The translations under genes were made by a program, and so were the position numbers. Positions 55,021-64,000 of a DNA stretch of 64,000 nucleotides are shown here, piece after piece; the first letter of the stretch is position 1; every line of letters starts with the position of its first letter. The notes beneath the pieces are model-generated. The model saw nothing but the letters and a program-made list of their open reading frames with translations, did not search any database and was not told the origin of the DNA. Source of the stretch: Holothuria scabra (taxonomy: Eukaryota > Echinodermata > Holothuroidea > Aspidochirotida > Holothuriidae); assembly GCA_037179385.1 (NCBI GenBank), contig CM074179.1, forward strand, positions 5,332,001 through 5,396,000, in the 5' to 3' direction.

Positions 55021-55218
55021 GCATACTTTGATTGGTTGAAGCCTAAAAGTCGTGACGTCATTCAGATTCAAAAATTTAAGTTGTGTGTGCTGCACCAGCA
55101 AAGATGAAAGAAAGCGATTACGGACGTCTTTGCGGGGGGGTGAACTATTCGAAATGCCCTTTTAACCTTGATGCAGTGATTGACAGGTCACTCACTAGCT
55201 AACTAAGCTGAGAAATTT

Positions 55219-55230
55219 CTTGTTTTAACA
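55219..55230 (-). promoter_or_regulatory. Possible snRNA 3' box
   Basis: On the minus strand GTTAAAACAAGA lies about 25 nt after the U2 3' end. It approximates the metazoan snRNA 3'-box consensus GTTTN0-3AAARNNAGA. Supports a former snRNA gene locus rather than a processed copy. Confidence 0.35.
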
Positions 55231-55254
55231 TAAGTTATATATTCTCCCCGAAGG

Positions 55255-55411
55255 GAGTGGGCCGAATCCCGGAGGAAGTGCAAGACCGGGCCAACCCGTG
55301 GCTAGGACGGAGCAAGCTCCTATTCCATAGCCCAGTGGCAAAAATCAGTTTAATATACAAGCGACTCGATGAGTCGCGTTTCAGATATTAAGCTAAAAAG
55401 AACAGACACTG
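55255..55411 (-). ncRNA. U2 snRNA gene, 3' part (5' part missing)
   Basis: On the minus strand the sequence runs CTGTTCTTTTTAGCTTAATA then TCTGA (U2 about nt 40-65), a stem-loop GCGACTCATCGAGTCGC (IIa), the Sm site GATTTTTG, ATGGAATAGGAGCTTGCTCC (stem-loop III) and the stem-loop IV region ending near CCACTCC. The first 38-40 nt, including the GUAGUA branch-site recognition element, are absent. The border coincides with the 3' end of the LINE at 55412, so the gene was split by that insertion. The 5' part, if kept, would be beyond the window. Confidence 0.88.
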
Positions 55412-58400
55412 TTCTTTCAGTTTTATTCACTCAATCATCAGGCAACAGTCATAAACATGTACATACAGAAAATGGCAAAATATATACAGTTAAAGCAAAG
55501 TTTAAAGGCATTACGATTTGCTTACGCCAACTTGGCACTTGGACAAACACCCCCCCAAAAAAAACAACTTTACGGTACACCTGGCAAAGCGCAGAAGGCC
55601 TTCACTGAAACTGGAAAACAAAGAACATAAGAAAATAATCAAGGCACCGGAGGGAGATTGTACTGAAGAACCCCCTCAGAGAGGGAGCAGAGGTAAGACC
55701 CCTTAACCCTAAATCTCTTGAACTTTTCCCTAGACCACCTCTAAAAATTAACCAGAACACGGTCCTTTACCTCGCACGTTACTTTTAAAATGACTTCAGA
55801 GGCATTCACCACCCGGTCCTCAAAAATATACAAGCACCGACGCTTCCAAAGCATTCTCTTAATGACTACAAAAATGAACCAGATACGTGCCCACACCAGA
55901 GGCGAGACAGACCTTGGGTACAGGGAAGCCGTAAACAAAAAGCAAGGCATTTAAATTACACCCGGCCCCTAAAAACCTCGTAGCTATCACATTGACCCAG
56001 GTAAGGACTGCAGAGAGAGACGGGCACTCCCCAAAAGCATGAAGGACTGATTCAAGCTGGCCGCAAAAGGGACAGCCCCGTCATTCCTCTTCCCACGAGT
56101 GAGAAGGGCTCCGTGTGCTACTTTCCACGCGAAAGACTGAAGTCGAAGGCAGAGAAGAGGGCTGCAAGTTGCCCTCCAAATGACCTCCCCGTCCCAAGTC
56201 GGGTGATCATCAGACACTCTGGCCCTGAAATCCGGAAAGGAGAACAGATTAACAACATCACACCTTTATAAACGTGTTCGAAGGGGAAAAACAATTCGGC
56301 GCGGAATTAGATCAAAGCCCCGGGTAGAGGGACCTTAGGCTACCGGACAGGAAGTAACAAGCACAGAAGTAGTTACAAGAAGAACTATCGACTCCACTAA
56401 GGAAGGAGAAAACAATCTTAACAAGTTGAGCTCCAGCTTGTCCCTAAGATTAATGAGACCGACCCCCCCCCCCCCCCCCCGCCCTCTAGCAAGCATAACC
56501 ACACTGCGTTTAATCGGCTCAGTCCTGTCCTCCCAAACAAAAGCGAAAATCAACTTGGAGATTTCCTTCAACCATTCATCCCTAGGAGAATACACCGGAG
56601 CAAAATAAAGGAAAAATACAAGCGCTAACCAGGGCAACTCTCCCGAGTAAAGAGAGTTTGCGCCCTCGCCAAGACTGAATCCTCCCTCTCGCCTTCTGGA
56701 GTAGAGAATCCCAGAACCTTTGGATACCTTCCTCACTGCCAAAACAGATTCCATCGATGTAAATCTCAATGTCCCCCCCCCCCCCCAAATAACATTACCC
56801 CAAATCTTCCTACCCACAAAATCCCCCAACCGTAGGCCCTTAGTCTTGGTGATATTTAAAGACGCTCCCGTGGCCCTCTCGAAAAGACTGAACACTTTGA
56901 AAAATTGCAAAAATCCCCTTGCAAAGAGGCGATACAAGTGGCATCGTTAGCAAACTGGGGCAGCTTCAGAGCCCTGCCCCCACTATCCGGAACGAGAAAA
57001 CCACGGATAGAACTATTCACAGAGATATACCGAGCCAAAGGCTCTATAAATAAAACATACAGACGGACCCACCTCTTAACCGAAACAATCTCAGAAAGGC
57101 GCCCGTTGACTAAAATGCGACATCTTATATCACTGTACAAAATCCCAGCCCAATTACGCCAAAAAGGACCAAAATTGAGCTTAGAAAGAACCTTAAACAT
57201 AAATTTCCAATTCACCTTATCAAACGCTTTATGTTGATCAAGCGAAATAATACCACAGGAGTTACCACGCATCTTAGAAAAATGAACTACGTCCCTGAGA
57301 AGGGCGACATTATGATGAATAGATCGCCCAGGAACAGAGCAGGTTTGAAAGTCATTAACAACATCAGGCAATACTCTGGACAGTCCTAAGTTGCGAAACT
57401 TTGGCGATAATCTTATAATCTGACGTAAGTAAACTTATCGGGCGGCGGTTCCCAGGATCAAGAGGATCACCCTTCTTTGGTAGTAAAGTGACAACCGCAG
57501 TACGCTGAGTCTCAGTTAACAACCCCTTCGATAGACATCATTTAAAACTTCAAGTAGATCAGGGCCCAAGACATCAAAGAAAAAGAGATGGCCTACCTGC
57601 GGAGTTTTTGTTCTTTCCCATGAGGGAAAGAGCCTTTCTGATTTCCCCGAGCTCAAAAGGCCTATCTAACTCAGCAGCACTGTCAACTAATTGAGCAATT
57701 GAGAAAACTGCAAAACGTATCCTCAAACTGTCGTCAACCTCACTATCCTCAGTGTAGAGCTTGCAGTAGAAGTCTTCAAAGACTCTAATAACCCCATCTC
57801 CGGTCACAGTATTACCCTCACTGACTCAATTCCCTTAATGACTTTGAGTTCAGCATTGGCTCTCTCTTTCCTAAAGTACCCCTCGGACATTTCCCCCTCT
57901 TCCATAAACGTATCCTTTGACCTTATAAAGGCCCCCTTGAGAATAGCTTCCTCATCACCACTAAAGCAGACCGACTGTAACTCCCTAAGGCGGCGTCGTC
58001 TTTGGCGGGCACGCCGAATCCCATAAGAGATGCATAACTCCCTAATACGCACCTTAATGTTTTCCCACCACGCAGTTAGAGAAACCCGTCCTTAAGAGAA
58101 CGCCACATACCGTAATGAGTGTTAAAATCGTTAACAAAAACAACATCATCACATAAAGAGTTGTTCAACTTCCAGCACGCTCCATTGCTTCTAACAGTGC
58201 TTGGCTGTGACGCCAGAGATACCTTAACGCATTGGTGATCAGAAAGAGGGAAGGGAAGAAGCCTAACACTTTTCAGAGAAGTTCCATTCCTACAATAAAT
58301 TCTGTCTAGCCTAGAGCTCTGCCCTTTGCCCGGGTGCGACCAAGTGTGGCCGCCCTGTGGGCTATTAAAAACCAACCAAGCATCAATGAGCCAAAACGAA

Positions 58401-58605
58401 CTCAAAACAGCAGACAGCCGTCTTTGACCGGTGAAACAAGAGGAATTCACAGAATGACCCGATCTATCCTCGGTAGACTTAATACATTTAAAATCCCCCC
58501 CCCCCCTAAACAATGGCTGGAACATTACCTCGCAAGAAGCGGCTATGGTCGTGAAAGAAAGCTGTGCGAGCTGATGGTTCACACGGAGCATATTTAGAGA
58601 TGTAA
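55412..58605 (-). mobile_element. U2-associated L1/Tx1-like (Keno-type) LINE
   Basis: Minus-strand ORF2 with endonuclease (58600-58076), linker (58052-57574), reverse transcriptase (57570-56340), C-terminal region (56217-55700) and 3'UTR. It ends AATAAAACTGAAAGAACA exactly against U2 snRNA sequence in the same orientation. Tx1-group elements named Keno are known to target U2 snRNA genes, so sequence-specific insertion is the natural reading. The 5' part is cut off at about 58605 by the LTR of a gypsy element. Confidence 0.78.
55700..58605 (-). pseudogene. ORF2 of the U2-associated LINE
   Basis: Endonuclease from KYAPCEPSARTAFFHD (frameshifted) through GGDFKCIKSTEDRSGHSV (GDxx box), GHTWSHPGKGQSSRLDRIY and PLSDHQCVKVSL. 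Linker RRARQRRRRLRELQSVCFSG. RT: GIISLDQHKAFDKVNWKFMF near 57235, a deletion after VKRWVRL so that QGCPLSP is missing, catalytic box FAND (expected YADD) near 56945, TKGLRLGDFVGRKIWG near 56840. The C-terminal region includes SFAWKVAHGALLTRGKRN near 56110. Catalytic residue loss and frameshifts show it is inactive. Confidence 0.8.
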
Positions 58606-59039
58606 AGTGAAATGGTCTCACCTCCATTTACGAAAAACTCTAATGCCAGGGTCGCAACAAAATGGCGTCACTGTAAGGACCTCGTGCTCGGCGATGTAGC
58701 GGAACTGATATTTTTTACGTACATCGAAACAAGCACTTTGCAACAAAAGGACAAGCCCAAACCGGCCGGACAAAAACACAATGGATTACCATGACCATCC
58801 ACACAGGAACAGGGAACGAAAACGTCAGTTATGAACTTAAAGACGCACCAAAGCGCACCACCCAACACCAGACCAACACAGAACGACGGACACTGAAAAC
58901 TAAAATCACAAGGTAACTTTTTAACGTACACAGAAACGGGCACGGCGAAACAAAAACCAAAACACCCCAGACTATGTGCAAATTACAAAATAAGCCAAAC
59001 GAACACAAAGCAAAACATAGTACGGGGGTCCCGGACTGA

Positions 59040-60063
59040 TGGGTTCCTTGCTCTGACATCTCTCTAGAGGCTCACCTCTTGCGTGTAATATCTGGCCACT
59101 CCCCTTCACATAAAGCAAATCAGCCCTCCCTTGAAGGTGGATCCTTTGCAGGAGGCTCTGCTTTTTTCTAAAAGTCCCCACGACTCTCTGGCGAAGAGCC
59201 AAGGGGCGAAAACCAAACGATTACTCCCGGAGGAGTTCTGCTCCCTTAAGGAGCTTAACGTCCCAAATGGACAAGTTGCTGACAAAGACTCAAGAGTCCG
59301 AAGAGAGGCGAAGGTCCTCTACTACCATCATTTCAACCTCTCTAGGTGGCGAACGTAAGGATGGCGGAGAAACTGCCTCAGCAACGCCCTCGCACTGTTT
59401 GCAGGCAAGGAAGTCCCTTTCCACCTCATTTGCTGCCTCCTCTAGTTCCTGAGGAGAATATTCCTGGCCTGCTTGCGAGGGTTCGTGTGCCGACTCCCCA
59501 TTGGCACTGGCACGAGAAGAGTACGACGTGGGGCAGCCACCAAATACATGTCCCTCATTCCCACACAGGTTGCAACGTATCTCGTTGGGACACTCTGCCT
59601 TGCCATGACCCAACTGCAGGGATCTGCCACAACGCCTATTGGGGCAAGACTTGGCTTCGTTAGCCACTTAAAACAAGTACGTGGCTGCCCAAGGTAACGA
59701 ATGTGGGCTTTGGACCCCCCTATGAATAAAAAGGACGGTATATCATTCTTCAGTACCATACGGAACTGCCTCTTTCCATTCAGTATGCCCTGCATCTCGC
59801 CCTCACCGTAGGTACACCCACCGCATATCAGAGACAGCGCCGTACTGACCCTCGCAACCAGGCCTTGCTCGACCTCAAAGTTCAGAAGGGCCCTCCAGAA
59901 GGGCTTTATAGGACCTGAACTTTAAGTCGTAAGTGTTGCGGGCTTCGAGTGCCTGCAACATCTCTATTTCTTCCACATTTAAACCATTCTTCCGTAACAG
60001 ACATTAACCCCCGACGTAAACTCCAACCTAACGATGCTGCTATCCCTACACACGGGCATAGCA
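59040..60063 (-). pseudogene. ORF1 of the HAL1-like derivative
   Basis: Start region with a degraded MP.. near 60060 and SSIVRLEFTSG-like sequence. RQFRMVLKNDIPSFLFIGGS and HIRYLGQPRTCFK near 59720 (frameshift at the first knuckle), then CPNRRCGRSLQLGHGKAECP (second knuckle, Cys to Ser) and CNLCGNEGHVFGGC. The acidic C-terminus is interrupted by a 3' SINE half at 59168-59275 and ends near 59040 (WPDITREGEPLERC), where 3'UTR begins. Confidence 0.75.
59168..59275 (-). mobile_element. SINE 3' half inserted in ORF1
   Basis: On the minus strand it matches the last 110 bp of the SINE at 4776-4990, from CTTGTCCATTTGGGACG to TTTTAGAAAAAA. ORF1 continues on both sides (DLRLSSDS to EPPAKDPPS). Five-prime truncated; target duplication unclear. 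Confidence 0.7.
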
Positions 60064-60108
60064 GCAAGAGGTGTGGCACTAGGCCACGTAAAACACAAAC
60101 AGTAGAAA

Positions 60109-60298
60109 ACTGGGCATGACGTTAAACTGCATCCAGGTTGTGGCTTCTGTTCTATTCAGCCAGTCTAGAGCAGGACCACTCAGTGTTTGCCCTTTGGCGT
60201 ACTTGTCCATTTGGGACGTTAAGCTCCTAAAGGGAGCAGAACTCCTCCGAGAGTAAATGTTTGGTTTTCGCCCCTTGGCTCTTCGCCAGAGGGTCGAG
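60109..60298 (+). mobile_element. SINE copy within the 5'UTR of the HAL1-like derivative
   Basis: CTGGGCATGACGTTAAACTG to CTCTTCGCCAGAG, about 190 bp, orientation opposite to the host element. No A-tail remains. It lies between the 5' hairpin and the ORF1-proximal 5'UTR. Confidence 0.72.
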
Positions 60299-60805
60299 GG
60301 TACTCGCGAGGAGACGAGAGCTCGCGAAACACGTCCGCTCTCGACGAAGACCAGAACTGAACTCGATGTAGCAGAACTGATATTACCGTCACACGCAAGT
60401 AAGTACTGTCTTGACAGAGTCGAGGACGGTGAATTCGGACCTTCAGCGGATTTGGTCTCCATGTCTTTCCTGCGTCACTGACTTGATGCTAGTGAGGACC
60501 ACCTGACCGTTACAGGCCTACTCACCACGAGAGTCGTACGTGTTATTGGCCAGTCTGGTCCACTGCACACGTAGCTTATGCAAATAACAAGTTGCACTGG
60601 GACAACCTATGAATGTGTATTATTTTGCACTTGAATGCAATTATTCGAAGAGCAAGTGCTACATTAGTCCCCCCCCCCCCCCCCCCCCATGACTTGTGAA
60701 TTAGAAGGTCATCGATAAAGTTAAAATTTACTAAAACTGGACAATCTGTAGGTACCTTTTCAGCCAGTGTACTTTCCTATCAGACCGAGTAGAGGTGGTC
60801 TTATC

Positions 60806-61700
60806 ATGACTTTTTCAAAACTGATTTATGGTCAGATACAGGGTGTGGCATTACTGGAGATGTAGAAACAGCTGGGTTACGTGATGTGGTAGACGTTGGT
60901 GAAGGTATTGCCTGGCCAGTATCAGCAGCAGTGTTACTGAAATCATCGGTATAAGCACCCTTAAGCCTAACGATACTAACTGTGGGACGACGTCCATCAG
61001 TGCTAATAGTGAAATGATTGTCCTCCCTGTCAAGGACTCGATAAGGCCCTGAATATGGTGCCTGTTAGGGTTATTTTGACACCATCGCTACGTAAACAGA
61101 CATGCGTAAAAGCAGCAAGATCTTTCGGAATGTGGCTTGACTGAGATGAAGGCCTAGTCAGAGCTGGGCGTAGTTTTGCCATATGAGATTTCAGTCTATC
61201 AACATAAGTATCGTCTGGAATGGCCGACTGATCTGACGGGTGTATAAATTCACCAGGCAACACTAAGGCGGTACCAAACACCATTTCAGCTGAACCACAT
61301 TTAATGTCTGCTTTAAAAGCAGAACGAATGCCTAACAGAATTAAAGGTAATGCTTCACTCCAAGCAGAAGGTTGAGCGTGGGCTTTAATTGAGCTCTAAG
61401 CTGGCGATGAAGCCGCTCTGCTTCTCCATTAGCCACGGGGTGATACGCCAAACATTGAAACACAACGACTGATGAATGCTTTGGCGACGGTTTCAGCCGT
61501 AATGTCAGAAATTGGAATGGCCTCAGGCCAGCGTGTAAACCTATTTACATGGTTAACAGGTAAGTATAATTGTTGGAAGGCGGTAAAGGACCTTCAATGT
61601 CCATATGAATATGACTGAATCTACGTCCTGGTGACTCAAAAGAACCTAAAGGACTTTGAGTATGCCGATGAATTTTGGACTTTTGACATTGCAGGAAAGA
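60806..61700 (-). pseudogene. gypsy integrase
   Basis: Zinc region on the RNase H side, core start [17 protein letters not shown] (first Asp) near 61610, then a degraded middle with HRQL-type sequence near 61410. MVFGTALVLPGEFIHPS follows near 61280, then SSHIPKDLAAFTHVCL near 61130 and the C-terminal GPYRVLDREDNHFTISTDGR. Stop at about 60806 after a Ser/Thr/Pro tail. Several frameshifts. Confidence 0.78.
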
Positions 61701-62499
61701 CCTTGACAAGGCATTAATGTCATTATTCATACCCTTCCAAACATTTCTACAAGAAATAAGCTTTCTAGTAGCAGCAATACCTGGATGAGACAAATTATGG
61801 AGTGAGTGAAAAACAGTGCGTCTGAACTTAGAAGGGACATACGGCCTAGGTACGGGGGTAGACATATCGCACTTAATAGTCTTACCTGTCCCGAGTAAAG
61901 GTTTATCCTGGAGCTTCAAGGAAGATGATTCTAGTAGCTGAGTAAGCTCATCATCTTTTCCTTGCTCAGACGGAATGTCTTCTAAATTAAGGGGTGAATT
62001 AGGGGGAATAGTTAGCATACTGACTAAATTAGTTAAAGAACACGTGCTATAAGACAGTGAATCTGCAACAGTGTATTCTGTGCCCTTAATATAACGGATA
62101 TCCGTGGTAAATTGGGCGATGTTATCAAGCTGCCTGATCTCTCTAGGCGAATGCCTATCATGTTTAGCTTTTAAAGCGTATGTTAGTGGCTTGTGGTCGT
62201 TAAGTATATAAAATGCGCGACCCTCAAGCATATGCTTAAAATACTTAAAGGACAAAAAGATTGCTAACAGCTCTCTCCCAAAAGTACTGTACCTCATTTG
62301 AGTAGGGGAGAGCCTACGTGAAAAATGCAGTTGGCTTCCACACACTACTTACATTTTGCTGTAAAACACCGCTTACAGCAACATTGGAAGCATCAACAGT
62401 TAAACATAACTCATCCGTTGAATTGGGATGTACTAAAAGTGTGGCACTTGCCAAAGCAGACTTAATTTCTTTAAAAGCAGTAAGTGCATCTCTCTGCAA
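61545..62499 (-). pseudogene. gypsy RNase H and integrase zinc region
   Basis: TVDASNVAVSGVLQQNVSSV (catalytic Asp) near 62400, a frameshift, FGRELLAIFLSFKYFKHMLE (Glu), YILNDHKPLTYALKAKHDRH (NDH instead of TDH), KGTEYTVADSLS. Then an HHCC region FHSLHNLSHPGIAATRKLIS and SFLQCQKSKI. Long open frame of 266 codons at 62345-61545. Confidence 0.82.
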
Positions 62500-62509
62500 C
62501 GTAATGGAC

Positions 62510-63145
62510 TTATTTAAAAATCTCCGTAACTTGAGTTAGGGACTTTGGTTCCGCAAAATTTTGCATAGCCTGTACCTTATGCGGAAGTGGTCTTACGCCG
62601 GAACTAACAACACTGTGACCAAGGAACTCTAACGAAGGAACGCCAAACGTACATTTCGCAGGGTTGATTACAATACCATATTTGTCCAATCTTTCAAAAA
62701 GTTGCCTAAGATGGGACATATGTTCTCCGGGGGAGTTGCTAGCCACCACTAAATCGTCGTTAAAGGCGTAGGCGAACGGTAAGCCTCTCAAAACTTCGTC
62801 TATGAACCTTTGAAACGTTTGCGCAGCTGATCTGAGGCCAAATGGCATACGTAAAAAATCAAAGCAACCAAACGGCGTGGTAGTGGCGGTTTTAGGAATT
62901 TCGCTAGGTTCTAATGGTATCTGGTGGAAGGCCCTAACCAAATCGATTTTACTAAAAGTCGAAGTACCGCTTAAATTTGCCGTAAAATCGTGCAAATGGG
63001 GTATAGGGTATGTATCCGGTACTGTTAATCTATTGAGAGCCTTGTTATCGTCACATAGGCGCCAATTACCCGTCTTCTTAGGGACCATGTGCAAAGGTGA
63101 GGCCCAATTTCCTTGTGCTGGTCTAATAATGTCAAACTGGAGCAT
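62510..63145 (-). pseudogene. gypsy reverse transcriptase
   Basis: A 211-codon open frame: [72 protein letters not shown], catalytic box FNDD (usual YIDD; both Asp kept), then the GIVINPAKCTFGVPSLEFLG thumb. A frame change at about 63140 separates it from the upstream GPPC motif. Confidence 0.85.
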
Positions 63146-63892
63146 GTGCTCGTACTCCTGTTTGGCCTAGCACTACATGGGGGGCCCTTGGTGACGATAT
63201 GGTGAGTCCCCGAATGTTTAACACCAGTGTCCCGATAACTAGGTCGTGTAAACTGAGGGAACTGGTTTAAAAGGCTATGGTACTGCGTGTCCTCTGATAC
63301 TAGGGAGTAGGTTGATGATGGAGATGGCCGTTTAGATGGTACCCCTGAAATTTGAAGGGAGGTAGTGATATCGATTAATCTGCGTCGACCTACATCAACT
63401 ACTAAATTGTAATGACCAAGGAAATCTGCACCCAAACTGCACATGGTACATCGGCTATAGTGAAGATCCAGTTAAAGGTCCGCCTTAAGCCTAAGTCGAC
63501 ACTAAATTACTTCTGTCCGTATGTTTTAATAAGAGTTTTGTTTGCAGCCTGCAAAGAAAAGGAAGGTGGCCCTCGTTACCAAACTTAGACGCAGACAATA
63601 TACTAATGTCAGCACCGGTATGTATTAAATATTTGGTGCCAGTAATTGTATCACGAACATAAAAATGGCGACTTTTAATCGTGGATATGGGCCTATGACC
63701 TTTGTCCTTAGGAAAGTGATTTGTTGTTTTAGGTGGGCTATTCCCAACTAAAATCTCTGCTGTAGGCTGCCTTAATTGAAGTGCTAATGCTTCAACCTGC
63801 TTAGTAAGTTGCACTATTTGAGCATCCAATATATCTAACTCGGAGCTTTGGTGGGGTATTGACCACAGGTTGTGAGCCTACAGCAGACATTA
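63025..63892 (-). pseudogene. gypsy Gag remnant and protease with altered active site
   Basis: Short start MSAVGSQPVVNTPPK at 63892, a 1-bp shift, a helical stretch DAQIVQLTKQVEALALQL, then directly SRHFYVRDTITGTKYLIHTG and ADISILSAS at about 63625. The protease triad reads HTGAD where DTGAD is expected (GAT to CAT type change). The C-terminal part SLGADFLGHYNLVVDVGRRR is at 63430, then HHIVTKGPPC. The capsid part of Gag is missing. Confidence 0.75.
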
Positions 63893-64000
63893 TGAATAAT
63901 TTGTATGAACTGGACAAAGAAAATTAAAAACAAGTACTAACAATGTACAGTGGTAACTTAGTAATATATACAGGTGGTGATATATGCAATGAATACAGAA

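Larger units (their letters stand above)
50030..55108 (-). mobile_element. Family-B L1/Tx1-like LINE, interrupted twice
   Basis: Minus strand: 5' region 55108-54960, ORF1 to 53326, ORF2 endonuclease 53225-52490, linker 52460-52071 and 50432-50300, RT start 50300-50075. The 3' part is missing. At 50030-50075 the RT is joined to a short ORF1-start segment (ESSIVKLEFTVGVN) from another LINE. Interrupted by a MULE-like element (50442-52061) and a LINE tail (54507-54616). Confidence 0.82.
58713..60363 (-). mobile_element. ORF1-only, HAL1-like LINE derivative with target-site duplication
   Basis: A 1651-bp insertion bounded by a 21-bp repeat (58692-58712 and 60364-60384, one mismatch; core GATGTAGC then GAACTGATATT). 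On the minus strand it has the family-A 5' terminus (GTTCAGTTCTGGTC at 60363), a SINE, 5'UTR, ORF1 and then directly a LINE 3' terminus; the whole ORF2 is missing. The 3' region is double: one LINE 3' end at about 58918 and a second at 58713. Such ORF1-only derivatives resemble mammalian HAL1 in architecture; the comparison is structural only. Confidence 0.82.
58596..60663 (-). repeat. gypsy 3' LTR (second element), split by a LINE derivative
   Basis: On the minus strand TGTAGCACTTGCTC starts at 60663, right after a G-rich polypurine tract. The LTR continues to 60364, is interrupted by the insertion at 58713-60363, and resumes at 58712 to a probable end ...TTTACA near 58596. Without the insertion it is about 400 bp. 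The TG...CA ends and PPT position support LTR identity. The partner LTR is outside the window. Confidence 0.65.
60664..63892 (-). mobile_element. Second Ty3/gypsy element (CsRn1-like), internal region
   Basis: Minus-strand gag start near 63892, protease, RT, RNase H, integrase, then a G-tract polypurine run (60669-60689 as C on plus) and the LTR. Same lineage as the element at 37692-49207 but clearly divergent. The 5' LTR would lie beyond the window. Gag is reduced to a short remnant. Confidence 0.85.

Noticed and set aside
55098..55112. Start of the family-B LINE (minus AATCGCTTTCTTTC) as the U2 5' end
   Set aside because: Only the first 7-8 bases resemble U2 nt 1-8; the next bases do not. 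It also lies on the wrong side of the U2 3' fragment.

Overview
This is a eukaryotic, almost certainly metazoan, stretch of transposon-rich DNA. No bacterial operons, tRNAs or CRISPR arrays are visible, and I recognise no intact host protein-coding gene. The content is non-LTR retrotransposons of the L1/Tx1-like type in at least three subfamilies, two Ty3/gypsy elements of CsRn1-like type, a Penelope-like element, hAT-like and MULE-like DNA transposons, a short A-tailed SINE and small inverted-repeat elements. A U2 snRNA gene fragment with invertebrate-like sequence, and the particular mix of elements, suggest a marine invertebrate, possibly an echinoderm. The species call is a guess.

Layout. 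1-10.4 kb: stacked family-A LINEs. These are a minus copy (1-3.3 kb, running off the left edge and split by an 834-bp insertion), an internally deleted plus copy (3.77-5.56 kb) carrying a SINE, and a nearly complete plus copy (5.56-10.41 kb). 10.4-13.6 kb: a LINE tail and a decayed hAT-type transposase gene. 13.6-16.9 kb: a family-B/C LINE (minus). 16.96-17.86 kb: a Penelope-like remnant with a GIY-YIG domain, a 71-bp inverted duplication, a hammerhead-like motif and a (TA)n tract. 18.05-22.79 kb: another decayed LINE (minus) split by a 1.7-kb hAT element. 22.8-29.4 kb: mostly single-copy-looking non-coding DNA with two small inverted-repeat elements and one LINE endonuclease fragment. 29.45-31.6 kb: a 5'-truncated LINE with target-site duplication. 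32.7-33.8 kb: remains of an unclassified gene with a CCHC knuckle. 34.1-37.7 kb: non-coding.

37.7-49.2 kb: a gypsy element (plus) whose integrase is split by a 7.07-kb chimeric tandem LINE and by a second LINE tail. 49.2-50.0 kb: a LINE 3' part. 50.0-55.1 kb: a family-B LINE (minus) split by a 1.6-kb MULE-like element and a 110-bp LINE tail. 55.25-55.41 kb: the 3' part of a U2 snRNA gene abutting the 3' end of another LINE (55.4-58.6 kb). That LINE is broken by a second gypsy element (58.6 kb to the right edge), whose LTR in turn holds a 1.65-kb ORF1-only LINE derivative.

How it fits together: the window is a genomic retrotransposon sink. Family-A LINEs share a strongly structured 5' terminus (a long imperfect hairpin), a short stem-forming 3' terminus without a long poly(A), ORF1 with three CCHC knuckles, and ORF2 with endonuclease, reverse transcriptase and a C-terminal Cys/His motif. 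At least ten insertions can be bounded by their target-site duplications, which gives a relative chronology. The most notable points are a LINE lying precisely against a U2 snRNA gene, a LINE whose two ends carry a perfect 35-bp inverted repeat, a chimeric double LINE within one target-site duplication, an ORF1-only LINE derivative with both termini and a duplication, and LINE ORF1 proteins that add two C2H2 fingers after CCHC knuckles. All reading frames named are decayed unless stated.
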